Notes under the pieces: model-generated
Seen by the model: only the letters and a program-made list of their open reading frames with translations
Told to the model about the DNA's origin: nothing
The model's database searches: none
Program-made: the position numbers and the translations under genes
Shown: positions 33,006 through 43,293 of the stretch, piece after piece
Layout of the letters: the number at the start of each line of letters is the position of its first letter
How positions within the stretch are numbered: position 1 is the first letter of the stretch
Source: Icerya purchasi
Lineage: Eukaryota > Arthropoda > Insecta > Hemiptera > Monophlebidae
Length of the DNA stretch: 64,000 nucleotides
Direction: 5' to 3'
Assembly (NCBI GenBank): GCA_039619475.1
Contig: CM077115.1
Span: 441,100,792-441,164,791 of the forward strand

Positions 33006-34010
33006 AAGAGTTAGATGTAGTGAAATAGGTTAGTGATCTTGCGGAAACGTAGGAGGGATTCAATTTTGTTGTGGCAATCGGACAGGATTTCGGGAAGGTT
33101 GGATGACTGAAGAATTTGTGCTCGGTATGAATTATAGGTGGGACAGCTGACAAGTAAATGTTGGATTGTGACAGCAGAATTGCAATTGGAACACAGTGGA
33201 ATAGGCTTTTTTAGACAGGAGGTAACTATGAGTGATTTTGGAGTGACATAGGCGGATTCTTGTGACAACGATGTCATTCCTTCGATTGCTAGATAATGAG
33301 GTTTTCCATGGTCGAATAGTATCTCGAATTGAGCGCAGTTTGTTCGTGTTTGGAATGATGGTCCATTGTTTTTGCCATGTTTGAAGTGAATTTTACACTG
33401 TATGAGCTTTCAGATTTTCAATGTTCGGTATCGGAAAGAACAATGAGTCTTCTTTTGCCGCAATATCCGCGAATGAATTCCCCTGGATCCGAACGTGTGA
33501 TGCGATCCATGCGAACGAAACACGGGTACCTGTACTACGAAGAGTGCGAATAATTTCCTTGGGCTATTGGGTGTGTGTTGATGAAGAGGGTCGCAATTTT
33601 GAATTGATGTGATCGCGTTTAATGAGTGTCTGTATGTATGAGGTGGAGGAGAGAGGATCGGAAATTATTACATTTTCTATCGCAAGTTTTATAGCAAATA
33701 GTTCCGCCAAAAGAATAGCGAATAGTGCCGAGAGAGAGTAGCGGGAAATAATTTTTTTGTCATATGTTATTCCACAACCTGTTCCTCAAGGTGTTTCGGA
33801 GCCGTCAGTAAAAACTATTTTGCAACTGTTATATTTGCTGATCATGCATTGATATGCGGAACGTAAAATGCTCGGACATGTTTCTCTTTCTGAGAATTTG
33901 TGGAGCTGAAGATCTATGCCGAAATGCAGGTTTACCCGTGGAGGTGTTGGTGCTATGGTTAGTTGATATGTCGCTGGCAAGTTCAGATCTGGGTAGATCA
34001 CCCTAGTACA
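33006..34010 (-). mobile_element. I/R1-like LINE relic, RNase H and zinc end
   Basis: On the minus strand, from 34,005 down: YPDLNLPATYQLTIAPTPP, then SKYNSCKIVFTDGSETP (first RNase H Asp, about 33,790-33,830), scattered RNase H traces, and 33,277-33,011 reading ESAYVTPKSLIVTSCLKKP, IPLCSNCNSAVTIQHLLVSC, PTYNSYRAQILQ, the C..C....H...C zinc-binding end. Several frameshifts. The RT part is not seen to the right, where a plus-strand poly(A) tail interrupts. Confidence 0.72.
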
Positions 34011-34110
34011 ATGTCGGACATGTTTCCTCAAAGTCCACAACCGGCATATTTGCCCTGTTGTAAGACCCACAATTTATTTTTTTAAACCAAAAAAAAAAAA
34101 AAAAAAAAAA
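34011..34110 (+). mobile_element. LINE 3' tail with poly(A), plus orientation
   Basis: CGGCATATTTGCCCTG and GACCCACAATTTATTTTTTT lead into a poly(A) run (about 34,089-34,110). The same pattern, GGGCATACTTGCCCAG and GACCCACAACTTATTT, precedes the poly(A) at 46,088-46,105, so both are 3' ends of one LINE family. Here only the last about 100 bases are present, against the end of a minus-strand LINE. Confidence 0.6.
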
Positions 34111-34395
34111 AATATTACTGTTCTTAATATTAGTTTAATTAGTTAATTAATGTTTTATTGTTGTACGCACAAGGTGAACTCAGTATCAGAAATATGCAAA
34201 CATAGACCAATTGGCGTGTTTCCAAAATTGTAAAAAATTTTTATTTGGATGGTTAAAAACAAAACTTGGCTGGTGTCTATTTGATATGTTTTCGCTGATC
34301 GTGCTATCTTAGCGCATAAGCGAGTTTAAATTTACAATCTGTTTTATCTACTCTCTGTATAATCTACTATTACAAATACAATTTGATTTGATTGA
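34111..34395. other. Unassigned stretch, possible LINE 3' UTR
   Basis: Ends with AATTTGATTTGATTGATTT, a TTTGA-type repeat often seen at LINE 3' ends. No coding signal. Confidence 0.35.
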
Positions 34396-35410
34396 TTTCA
34401 ATTTATGCATATCAGATTCACCGACGCAACTGCGACGCGGAAATTCTCAGCTATGCAGATGATCTGACATCAGCTACACAGATGAATAAAATAAAGCTCA
34501 CAGAAGCCGCGCTCTTACGGAAGATCTACGTACATTATTTGAGTACTTTAAACAATGGAGATTACAACTAAATACAGGGAAAACAGTGTTACCATGATTT
34601 CACCTTAACGACCGAATGGCGCGAAAAGTAAAATTAATGTAACAATCGACGGACATAAATTATGAGGACACCTCGAAATACTTGGGTGTCACTCTGAAAA
34701 CATATCGATAACATATCAAAAATACAGCCGCCAAAGTGTGTACAAGAGTAAAAGTAATCCATGAAATAGCAGGAATAACTTAGGGAGCAGCCCTGCAGCA
34801 ACATTATGAACTTCCGCTCTGGATTTGGTTTTCACAGTGGCCGAATACGAAGCTCCACTGTGATTAAATAGTGCTCACGTCAATTGAGATTAATAACAGG
34901 TAGCCTGAGATCCACTCCAGTAGCGTGGTTACTAGCACGAAGCAACATCATACCTCCAGAGTTACGGTGAAAAGAAGCAGCGGTCAATGAGTGGGGTAAA
35001 GTATACGGAAAACACAGACCTGCCGATATATCAGGAGACAGGCACAACGGATCGCTTAACAAAACTAATCGCCGAGATCTTTAATGGAATTATTCCGAAG
35101 TGGACAAAGAGATGGAGTAAGGACAATCCAGAGAAAATAGGAATCTCAATCCACATGACAAGCCACTAGACTTCGGCATATCAAAAAAACGTCTTGACAA
35201 GGTTGAACCGCTCCCGAACGGAACATGGAAGGTGCGGGAAAATGATGAAGGGGTACGGAATTAAAAATGAAGACTGTGGTGAGATGGGGAACAGATAATG
35301 GATCATATTCTGAAGAAATGTCGCAGGTGAACTCAGGAGGGTAGCTGGGAAGAGTTTATTATTAAATTGACAATTGACCGTCCTAGTGATGGAGTGGCTA
35401 CAAAATCTTG
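34396..35410 (+). mobile_element. LINE relic, RT motif C to C-terminus
   Basis: Frames in turn: SYADDLTSAT (about 34,450, RT motif C), EYFKQWRLQLNTGKTV (about 34,540-34,585), KYLGVTLKTYR (about 34,675), RLITGSLRSTPVAWLLARSN (about 34,885-34,945) and IIPPELR.KEAAVNEWGKVY (about 34,947-35,005). Then LPNGTWKV (about 35,210) and MDHILKKC (about 35,298-35,322), the zinc-binding end. The thumb segment RLITG..ST..WL...NI.PP is distinctive. Clade not assigned. Decayed by stops and frameshifts. Confidence 0.7.
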
Positions 35411-35885
35411 ACATAACTGTATAACACGTATAAGAATATATGTATATAATTAGTGACGATACAAACACGTGATTACTGACTTATGCGTTATTCAGTTTTA
35501 TTGGTTAATTTGTTTACCCCCTCCCCCCCATCCATTTTTGATATCTGTAGACATACGAATAATAATAATCAAATCAAATCAAACAAAAACCAAACTTTAT
35601 TATTATTTTACAATATTTCCACAAATGCGCAGTTTTGCGCGAGTAGTGGATTCATATGGTAATATAATTAATTTTTCAAATTACAATATACATTGATGTA
35701 TGTAAAATAAAAGTGAGACAAACAAAAGATAACAAAATAAAGTAAAAATAAAGAATAAAAATAAAGGATATTTGTGACATGAACTTAGCGCTTAAAATAT
35801 GGTAAGAAACATGGTGTAATATGAGTGCAGTCTCTAATTAGCATTTAATAAAATAAACGATTTTTACAATAGTAACGATATTTAC

Positions 35886-35928
<43 letters not shown>

Positions 35929-36580
35929 TTTCGATTTGGATTGGAAAATTAAAAAATTAAAATTTGATTATGCGGCTCGTAAATTAAGAATGAATAACTT
36001 AAAATAATAACGAATACTGCTGAAATGTAGAATAAATGGAAGAAAAAAAAGAACAAAAAAAGACCAACAAGAAGGAACGATGAGACCGCGATGTCGGATA
36101 ATTCCAGTCTAGACTGGCGCATTAAAACAGGACCTGGAAACGAGTGAGGAAATAGTGGACGGAGTTGGAAACTGATATATTCAGTCTTATACTAAGGTTG
36201 TATTAATAATAAGTATAATAAACACTTTGATCTTCTCAGCAGGTAATTTGAAAATCTGATGAATTCGTGCACACTTCTAACGTCTACATATTTTATTGGT
36301 AACTGCGCGAACATTTTGAAAAGCTGGTAGCCGTAAAGAGACTATTTTCTTCGGTAAATGCTGACACAGCTAACTTTTCACGCTTTCGAAATTTACATGG
36401 AATTATACGTGTACAAATATAATTCCGCGAACGAAGCCGAGATATTTAGCTAACGTAGATGTTGCATTCTTTTGTAATATATTTGCAAGAACGGTACCGA
36501 ATTTCGATGCATTATTCGAAAGCTTTAGCTGAGATCGAAGAAGAACTAGTGCAAGATTAATATAATTCACGAATTGATAA
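35411..36580. other. Unassigned stretch with (AAT)n
   Basis: Contains a reverse TTTGA-type repeat near 35,568-35,586 (AATCAAATCAAATCAAAC), perhaps the end of a minus-strand LINE, and (AAT)n at 35,886-35,928. No coding signal. Confidence 0.5.
35886..35928. repeat. (AAT)n microsatellite
   Basis: About 14 uninterrupted trinucleotide units. Confidence 0.9.
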
Positions 36581-37600
36581 GCTATGCGAATGATCTGTTA
36601 CTTATTGTAGGGATAGAATAAATTACAAATGTTGAATTAATAAATATAAGCATCGAAAAGATCAATTACTGAACGGCCTCGGATTTGGTCTTAATTCAAA
36701 TAAAACACAAACATTACTAATCTCAAGAAAACATAACAAACATGAGTTTTCACAACATATAAAAAATCAATTTTTTATGGTAACTTATGTTTCAAAACAG
36801 AAATTAAATACTTAGGAATAATTCTAAACCAAAATTTAAATTATAATAAACACGTTGAATATATTATTGATAAAATTTAAAAAAACTACAACAAAATGAG
36901 ATCACTGTATAGTAACATACGAAAAAAAAGAGAAATTTTGTATAACGCGCTATTCCGCTTCATAACTGAATATGGATCTCCCAGCTTATTATGAAAAGTT
37001 GCGGAAATCAGACATTAAAAAACACAGATCATTACAGAGAATAATACTAATAGGAGTTATATCTGCTTATAAGAACGCATCTTTGCAATAGCAGGTTAAC
37101 TGGTGTTGATTTACAATTACAACAAATTAACCAAATTAAAAGAATTAAAATAAAGAACAGGTATAAGAAATGAAGTAAAACAGCCATACAGGAAAAGATT
37201 AAATAAATAAAAGACAAGACAATAAAAATACGGCAAGAACAGTATGATATGCAAATAACAGGAAGACGAACAACACAGTTAATTCCTAGTATCAAGGAAA
37301 GACTGAAAAACAAAAAAAAACGAATCTCTAACTACTATCTCACACAGTATCCTACAGGACACGGTAATTTTGCTTCTCATCTAAAAAAATTCAAGATTAT
37401 AAGCAACAGTTTATGTAGAGAATGCGATAAAGGTACACACCCGACTACATATTCAAAATATGCCAACAATTCAATGATATAAGAAGAAGCTACAATATAA
37501 AAGAAGATCTTATGAATTGTTTCCAAGAAGAAAGAACCTATCTCAAAGTCAGCAGTTTTCTAAGAGAAATACTGAAGGCGAAAAATGAAATATAGTAATC
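36581..37600 (+). mobile_element. LINE relic, RT motif C to C-terminus
   Basis: Reads SYANDLLLIVGIE (motif C as YAND, about 36,590), FGLNSNKTQTLLISRKHNKH (about 36,687-36,745), CFKTEIKYLGIILNQNLNYN (about 36,790-36,850), KMRSLYSNIRKKREILYNAL (about 36,893-36,952) and the C-terminal SLCREC..GTHPTTYSKYAN (about 37,410-37,475) with a zinc-like C..C pair, then RRSYELF. Very AT-rich and full of stops. Probably an R1/LOA-type or related LINE; clade uncertain. Confidence 0.62.
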
Positions 37601-37910
37601 TTAAGTTATTGTATTACACATATATATATACACTGTTCAATTGGCCATACAACATTCATGTAGATATTTAAATTTAGAGGGACATGTATATTTCCAATCG
37701 GTGATACATTCTAACTAATATATCGTAAAATATATATTAAGCGAAGTTGACTCAGAGCGAGAAGTGTTTTTTGGAAAAGTTCTGGAACAACTGTAGTGTA
37801 AAAAAAAAAAAATAAAAAAAAAATATACATATATATGTAATCCATAACTACTATTTTAACCGTTTTTTTTCCTTTTTTGGGGGGGGGCACATTAAGATTG
37901 CCTAGAAACG
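37601..37910. other. Unassigned stretch with homopolymer runs
   Basis: Short (TA)n, A-runs near 37,800, and a T/G run near 37,864-37,888. No gene seen. Confidence 0.5.
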
Positions 37911-39660
37911 ATTTTTTTTTTTTTTTTTTTTATACCCCCCCTTGGGTTTGCTAGCAAAGAGCATTAGCCCAGCAAAAAGGAATAGACACATGGAATAGAA
38001 TAGAAATTATATTTTTATTCTGTCGACAATGGAATCAAGGAATACCCCTAGGACAGGAACAACAGAGATAGTAGGTAGAGAAAAAACATAAGAGGCGTTG
38101 GAAGGAGCAGGAAGACCAAGCTTTAAAAGATGACAATAAAGTAACTCACGCTCGCGAGATAAACCGGAGCACTCGAAGAGCACGTGATTCGCATCGCAAA
38201 CATACTGGGAACCTTCAGGATCCAATGGACAAAAAGGAGAATCAGCCAAAGAGAAGCGATTTAGTGAAGAAGGAAGGAGACTATGCGAGAAACGGAGGCG
38301 AGATAATTTAGTAATTATGGACCGATGCAAACTGGGAAACTCATAGAACCAAGGACGAGGGGGAGGAACAGGATTAATCAAAAGATAAAAGGAATTAGGA
38401 TTAGCGAAAAGAGATACATAAACAGAATGCCAAAGTCTAAGATGGCAGGATTTAGTTGGAAGAAGAATATTGTGTGCTGGAACCCTACTAATAAAATTCC
38501 CATTGGAAACAGCAGCTTTAGCAAGGACGATATTAGAAAGGAAAGAATCAAATACTAATCCGGTCAGAAATCAGCGGAATGAAATAAATAAGAGATAATC
38601 GATAGAGAATGGATGAAATGTTAGGAGCACAAACCAAGACACAACAGATTAGATTATACACAATGGCACGCCCAGTCAAGAAAGAGAAGGATTAAAGAAT
38701 ATGTTGTTAGGGGACCACAGAAAGCTTTATAATTAAGATGAAGATATTTGTCAAAACAAAAAAATGTATAACATAGTCGTAAAAGAATAATACGATACGA
38801 CAACGGGATAGTGCAGAGAAGGAAAATCATTAAACAGGACAAGGCAGGAAGACTCGGTTAAATGAAAAAGGAGGGAACGTAGCTGATCAAAATGGAATTT
38901 TTTGTAAAAGAAAAACAAGTTAAAAACGGTAATTTTAAAGGAAATTGTAGGACAACTGAAACAAAGAATCGGCAATTTCATTACTAAACGCGTTTGACTA
39001 GAGGGACACGGAGAAAATTAACGTAGGCAGAACAAAAGACTATAGGATTAAGAACGTATGCAAAGTAAGGTCGAAGAAAAGGGATGAGAATACCGTAGGG
39101 AATAGCTTGAAAAGGTCTCAGAAATAAACAAATAGTTGGAAAAGTAACGTCGAAAGGAGATAATATACACAATAGAGCGCAGAATATTAATTCAGTAATA
39201 ACGTGTAGAAAAAGAAGGAAGATGAAAAAATTCAGAGAAAAAGATATTTGGGAGAATAAAAAAAGAGCTCCGCCGATTCCGTTAGGCTCGAAAATATTCG
39301 TAAAAAAATTTAGTTCTATCTGAGGAAATAGGGAACTAGTATTACATCGTAGAAATCCTGCATGACTGCTTTAGCAAGAAGAGATTTAGAAGAAAAAGAA
39401 AATTTTGGAAGAATGGGAAAGGTCGGCGAATTTTCGGGGAAAGTAAGGATTATAAGAAATAATATAAGGCAAAAAACCAAACCCAAATAAATATGTGAAA
39501 AAATAGGAATTTCCCCTGGGGAATAAAACGCGTTGGTTTTGCAGAGTAGAGAGTTACCTAAAAGACGTAGTGCCAATCTGAAACATTTAGAAAGAAAACG
39601 ATGACGCAAATGCAAGTAAAAATAAAAAAAAACATATTTGACTATCGACATTGCGGCTCA
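37911..39660 (-). mobile_element. LINE family A relic, thumb to C-terminus and poly(A)
   Basis: The T-run at about 37,912-37,931 is the poly(A) of a minus-strand element; ACCCAAGGGGGGG just before it (minus sense) resembles other family A tails. 38,381-38,007 reads SPFCPLDPEGSQYVCDANHV, LFECSGLSRERELLYCHLLK and ends VFLDSIVDRIKI, matching the ends at 11.5 and 54.8 kb. Upstream on the minus strand, 39,651-39,316 reads FRLALRLLGNSLLCKTNAFY then SPGEIPIFSHIYLG, the post-RT thumb. The RNase H section between is decayed. A further 370 bases (to about 40,030) may belong to the same element but I could not place them. Confidence 0.65.
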
Positions 39661-41068
39661 AGGCAGAGGCAAAGGCAGAGACATTTTAGATAACGTTCGG
39701 TTTGGAAAAAGGCGATTTAAAGGCATAAACAAGGATGCAATAGTCAAATTTAAAACGGACTGCGGATTTTTGTATAGAAAAATAAGCGGGAGCGGATTAT
39801 CGCGTCTCCACTTCGTATGAAAAAGGAATTACAACGAATTCAGCGTCTTTTAAGAGCAAACGTGAAATGCCTGTAGAAGGACAAGCGACTATTGAAGGAG
39901 TACACCGAGATAGCAGAATTTTCGGAGGATCGGTGTAGAAACGTGGACTATTGCCAGTCGAAGGGGGAAAAAATACAAGATTTTGAAGTGAAAATGGAAA
40001 GGTGTAATGAGTGTATGCACATATATACAATTACCAAATTATTCAAACCTAAAAAAAATTAAACATCGCGGTATAGAACTAATTTCGATATAAATTAATA
40101 AATATATAACCATTAATAATAATAATAATAAATGCAATAATTCATTAATATGTAAAAATTGTAATAAAATATATACATAAGATAAACAAAAAAGTCCTTT
40201 AAAACACGTTTTAAAGTGCACACTTATACGCTTATAGATATGGTTATTTATAGAAATCGAAATTTACTGAACATCTTCTAAAAAATACGTGTTATCGATA
40301 ATACAGAAATTGACGAAAGACCAATATTTATTCAATTTCGCAGAGACGTATTATATTAATAAATACAAGCACAATATTTTTAATTATCAAATACAAAACA
40401 GCAATTCATTATTCAGTATTTATTTCAATATTTAAAATATTTTTACAATTTGTTAGTTTTAAAATTACCATCATTTTCTTTATATATTTTAAATTAGTAA
40501 TTATTATAATCGGCTTATTTATTTACACAATCGACTTTTAATATCGCAATTCGTTATACATATATATACATATATATTTACCTTAACTTTAACTTTAAAA
40601 TTAGTAAACGCCATGATTATAAGCTGTCCGAAACTAGTCGGCAATTTAATAACAAATAGTTTTTATATGTTTTGTGTTTATTATAATTTATTAAAATGGT
40701 CTAAATATTGAAAAAGCCTATCACTATTACATGTTTGTTATCTCTTGGTCAGTTATAATTTGATCCTTCTGGAAATTGTACGAATGCGTGTGCACACATT
40801 CGATTATCTGAAATAGTCTGTCCGACGAAAAAAGTTCGTTCGAGTTTCGTTGTCGAGCGTCAATGTTGCTCAAGCTAGCAACAGGGGACCTGTGTATTAA
40901 CACTTGGCGGGTATTTCAATATTACCGACAAAAACAACGTACCCCTTCCTGTTATATTACTCCCCTGAAGCAGTAACCTCGTTCTCATTTCATCTCTCTG
41001 TATGTTTAGGCGTTCTTTTTTCCCGACCTGTTTACAACGTCTCAGTGGACCGGACCCCCTGCGGTTAA
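39661..41068. other. Unassigned stretch
   Basis: AT-rich to about 40,780, then a more balanced segment (40,790-41,068). It leads into the open frame at 41,069 and could be its upstream region, but I see no defined promoter. Confidence 0.45.
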
Positions 41069-41802
41069 CACAACGAGCGTTATACTGATACGAGCAATGA
41101 ACTAAAAGTTAATAAAAATGGAAGTGCGGGGATCAGCGAAGATTTAAGTTTTATCAAATTAGAAGAAGCTGCAAGAGTGAGTATAAATAATATAAAATTA
41201 GGCGATAGAAAAAAAAATAAAATACTTAGATCAAGTTATAGAAAACTGGAAAATAAATATCGGGAAACTGATAATAGAGATATAAAAGTATCTGTCGTCG
41301 TTCCACTGTTGTTTCCTTAATTAAGCTTAGAATCAATCATTCTCTACTCCCCTCTTCTCGCTTTCGTTTTTCTTTAACTCTTTCTCCTTTCTGCTCTCTT
41401 CACGCTTCTGAGCCTTCTTGTATTTGTAACACTCAAATCATATCCTATTCGAATGTTCTGCACTCTCTAACGAACACGCTCCGTTCTTTAAGCCCAACTT
41501 TTAGCTTTGGGTCTTCCTACTCCTTTTAACGCTACCTATATCCTTCCCATTGACTTCAGTTATTCCATCGCTGCTGTCCTTTGTCTTTTCCATTTCTGAC
41601 CGTCTGGCTATTTAGTTATAACTCTTAATTTTCCATGTTGTTGGGTCAAGGCCGCTGGCGCGCCCAGGGTAGGAAAAAAAAAGAAAAAAAGAAAAGAGAT
41701 ATAAAAGTAGTAGACAACACGATAATATATTTCAACGATACCGATGACGATGATTTTGATATCTTCAGCTACACGTCAGATAATAACCTCTGTTTTGGAT
41801 GA
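41069..41802 (+). pseudogene. Open frame of unknown function, split by a LINE
   Basis: Left part 41,069-41,290, 74 codons after a TAA, starting HNERYTDTSNELKVNKNGSA and reading SFIKLEEAARVSINNIKLGD. Right part 41,710-41,799, 30 codons reading VDNTIIYFNDTDDDDFDIFS, then a TGA at 41,800. Removing the LINE and one copy of its 15-base target duplication joins the two parts in frame into 104 codons without a stop, long for DNA this AT-rich. In the next frame EGWSSDTDLVFSSSDDVQLE continues the acidic character. There is no clear ATG in frame at the start. GTGAGT at about 41,177 could be a splice donor. I do not recognise the protein; a host exon and the acidic N-terminus of an unknown transposon are both possible. 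Confidence 0.45.
41291..41694 (+). mobile_element. LINE family A, 5'-truncated copy with exact 15-bp target duplication
   Basis: Bounded by AGAGATATAAAAGTA at 41,276-41,290 and again at 41,695-41,709. The body reads HILFECSALSNEHAPF-like text at about 41,437-41,490, the zinc-binding end shared with the copies at 11.4, 38.2, 54.9 and 61.0 kb, then a tail TTGGGTCAAGGCCGC..GCGCGCCC and an A-rich end. About 400 bases only, so strongly 5' truncated. Confidence 0.85.
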
Positions 41803-42202
41803 AAATGAGGGCTGGAGCAGTGATACAGATTTGGTATTTAGTTCTAGCGATGATGTCCAGCTAGAGATTGTTCTCTGGCTAAAATCATTAATTTTCCATC
41901 TCTCGACGTCAATCCTTTTTTTTTATTTTTTAAATGGCCTCGGTGTTAACATTGACCCAACTACATGGACTTAGATCACCTACTCAGATTCTGAGGCGAT
42001 CGGAGATAGAAAGTATAAAGGAAAGAAGGAGAACGGCTGGAGATGGGAAGGAAAGGATAAAGGAAGCATTAATCATATTATTCATCGTCGATGGTACGTT
42101 TACTAGACCGACTTTGAATTTCCGATTTTATTGAATTTTTCGGTACATGTAGCATTAACGGTTGTGTAAGTTATCATTCTTGTGTGCGGTCTGCGACATC
42201 AG

Positions 42203-42925
42203 GCTAATAACGTGTTACTCCGTTTAACTGTGCGGGAAGTTGCAGAAGAAGTCGGGATTAGCATTGGGTCGTGTCGCGAAATTTTGACAGAAAAACTTGG
42301 CATGCATCGCGTCTCAGCAAAAAAATCATGACGAGGCGCCAAGTCACTCGTCTCTGCTTGTTGGCCAATTTTTGGCCACTAATGGGACAGCCGAACATCC
42401 TGCCTACTCTCTAGATATGGCTCCAGCAGAGACTTTTTCCTATTTCCGAAACTAAAATCCACCTTGAAAGGAGTTCGTTTTCGAAGTATAGAAGAAATTC
42501 AAGAGAAATCGCAGGCACAGCTACGAGACATCACACCAAACGAGTTCCAAGGATCAACACATATGTGGACAGTGGAACAAACGATCGAACAGATGCATAG
42601 CAAGCAAGGCGGAGTACTTTGAAGGAGACAAACACGCGTCAAAAATTGTAAATATTACAATAAAGATTCTTTGTAGTATTCCAATCTGCTGTCACTCAAA
42701 CTCCCTACTCCTTATTGTGCCTCGTATATCTTATCGTTTCCGTCGATCTCAGTTGTTCCTATCTTCAGTTCCTCTTATCTTATCAATATTTGACACCGAC
42801 TCTACATCTAACTGATCCTTCTCCCTCGTGGCGTTTCTGGGCGAAGATCCTTTGTTGACATGCCCAAAGGGGGGTTAAAAAAAAAAAATACAATAAAGAT
42901 TTTGTTTTTTTTTTTTTTTGAACTG
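42203..42925 (+). mobile_element. Mariner relic, internally deleted, interrupted by a LINE
   Basis: N-terminal half traces: VREVAEEVGISIGSCREILT and EKLGMHRVSAK (42,230-42,320). The reading then jumps, in another frame, to HDEAPSHSSLLVGQFLATNG (second catalytic Asp region) and AYSLDMAPAETFSYFRN, where the third Asp position is E after A, and finally KAEYFEGDK (about 42,606-42,632), the mariner C-terminus. About 110 codons including the first catalytic Asp are missing at the junction near 42,328. A truncated LINE sits in its 3' UTR. Clear terminal repeats are not seen. Confidence 0.72.
42669..42888 (+). mobile_element. LINE family A, very short 5'-truncated copy with 13-bp target duplication
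   Basis: TACAATAAAGATT occurs at 42,656-42,668 and 42,889-42,901 exactly. The insert shares CTCCTTATTG and the tail GCGAAGATCCTTTGTTGACATGCCC-like motif (quoted in pieces: GCGAAGATCC, TTTGTTGACA, TGCCC) with the copy at 61.0-61.27 kb, and ends in A-rich sequence. Only about 220 bases. Confidence 0.82.
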
Positions 42926-43100
42926 CCCGCGTATATGTGATGAGAATGGCCTTATTAATTAAGTTTACCGTTAATTATATCGCGGTGTCTTCTCTGGCAT
43001 CACACCGATGTGATTGGTTTTTGTTAGTCGGACGATATATCGGTCGTCGTTGAGTTACCGTCGATGTCGGTCAGTTCACGCAACCCCGCGTACCGATATA

Positions 43101-43129
43101 CACCCTGTCAAGAAAGTATCGGGAATTGT
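43101..43129 (+). repeat. Mariner left inverted terminal repeat
   Basis: 29 bases from CACCCTGTCA to GGGAATTGT, identical to the reverse complement of 44,390-44,418. Confidence 0.95.
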
Positions 43130-43293
43130 CAATTTAAATCTCCCGGGTAATAGCTAGGCAGATAATTTTTTTTTTCCAGGTTGGTACAACTGTTTTGTAT
43201 TATGATGCCTATTTTTAGCGCGATCTGTCAACCAGTGTGTTTACAGCAGCTGTTAAAATCAGTCGACCTTGAAGTGTTTGTCGAAGTTTTACA

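Larger units (their letters stand above)
41820..43090 (+). repeat. Repeat X, copy B (with nested insertions)
   Basis: Corresponds to 21,931-22,925. Matching blocks are 41,822-41,917, 42,079-42,200 and about 42,929-43,090. About 150 bases at 41,918-42,070, starting with a T-run, have no counterpart in copy A, and a mariner relic (about 42,203-42,925) separates the last two blocks. In this copy the fold-back element is absent, so it gives the uninterrupted target. In one frame DDVQLEIVLWLKS matches DDVELEIILRLKL of copy A, hinting that the segment was once coding. Confidence 0.55.
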
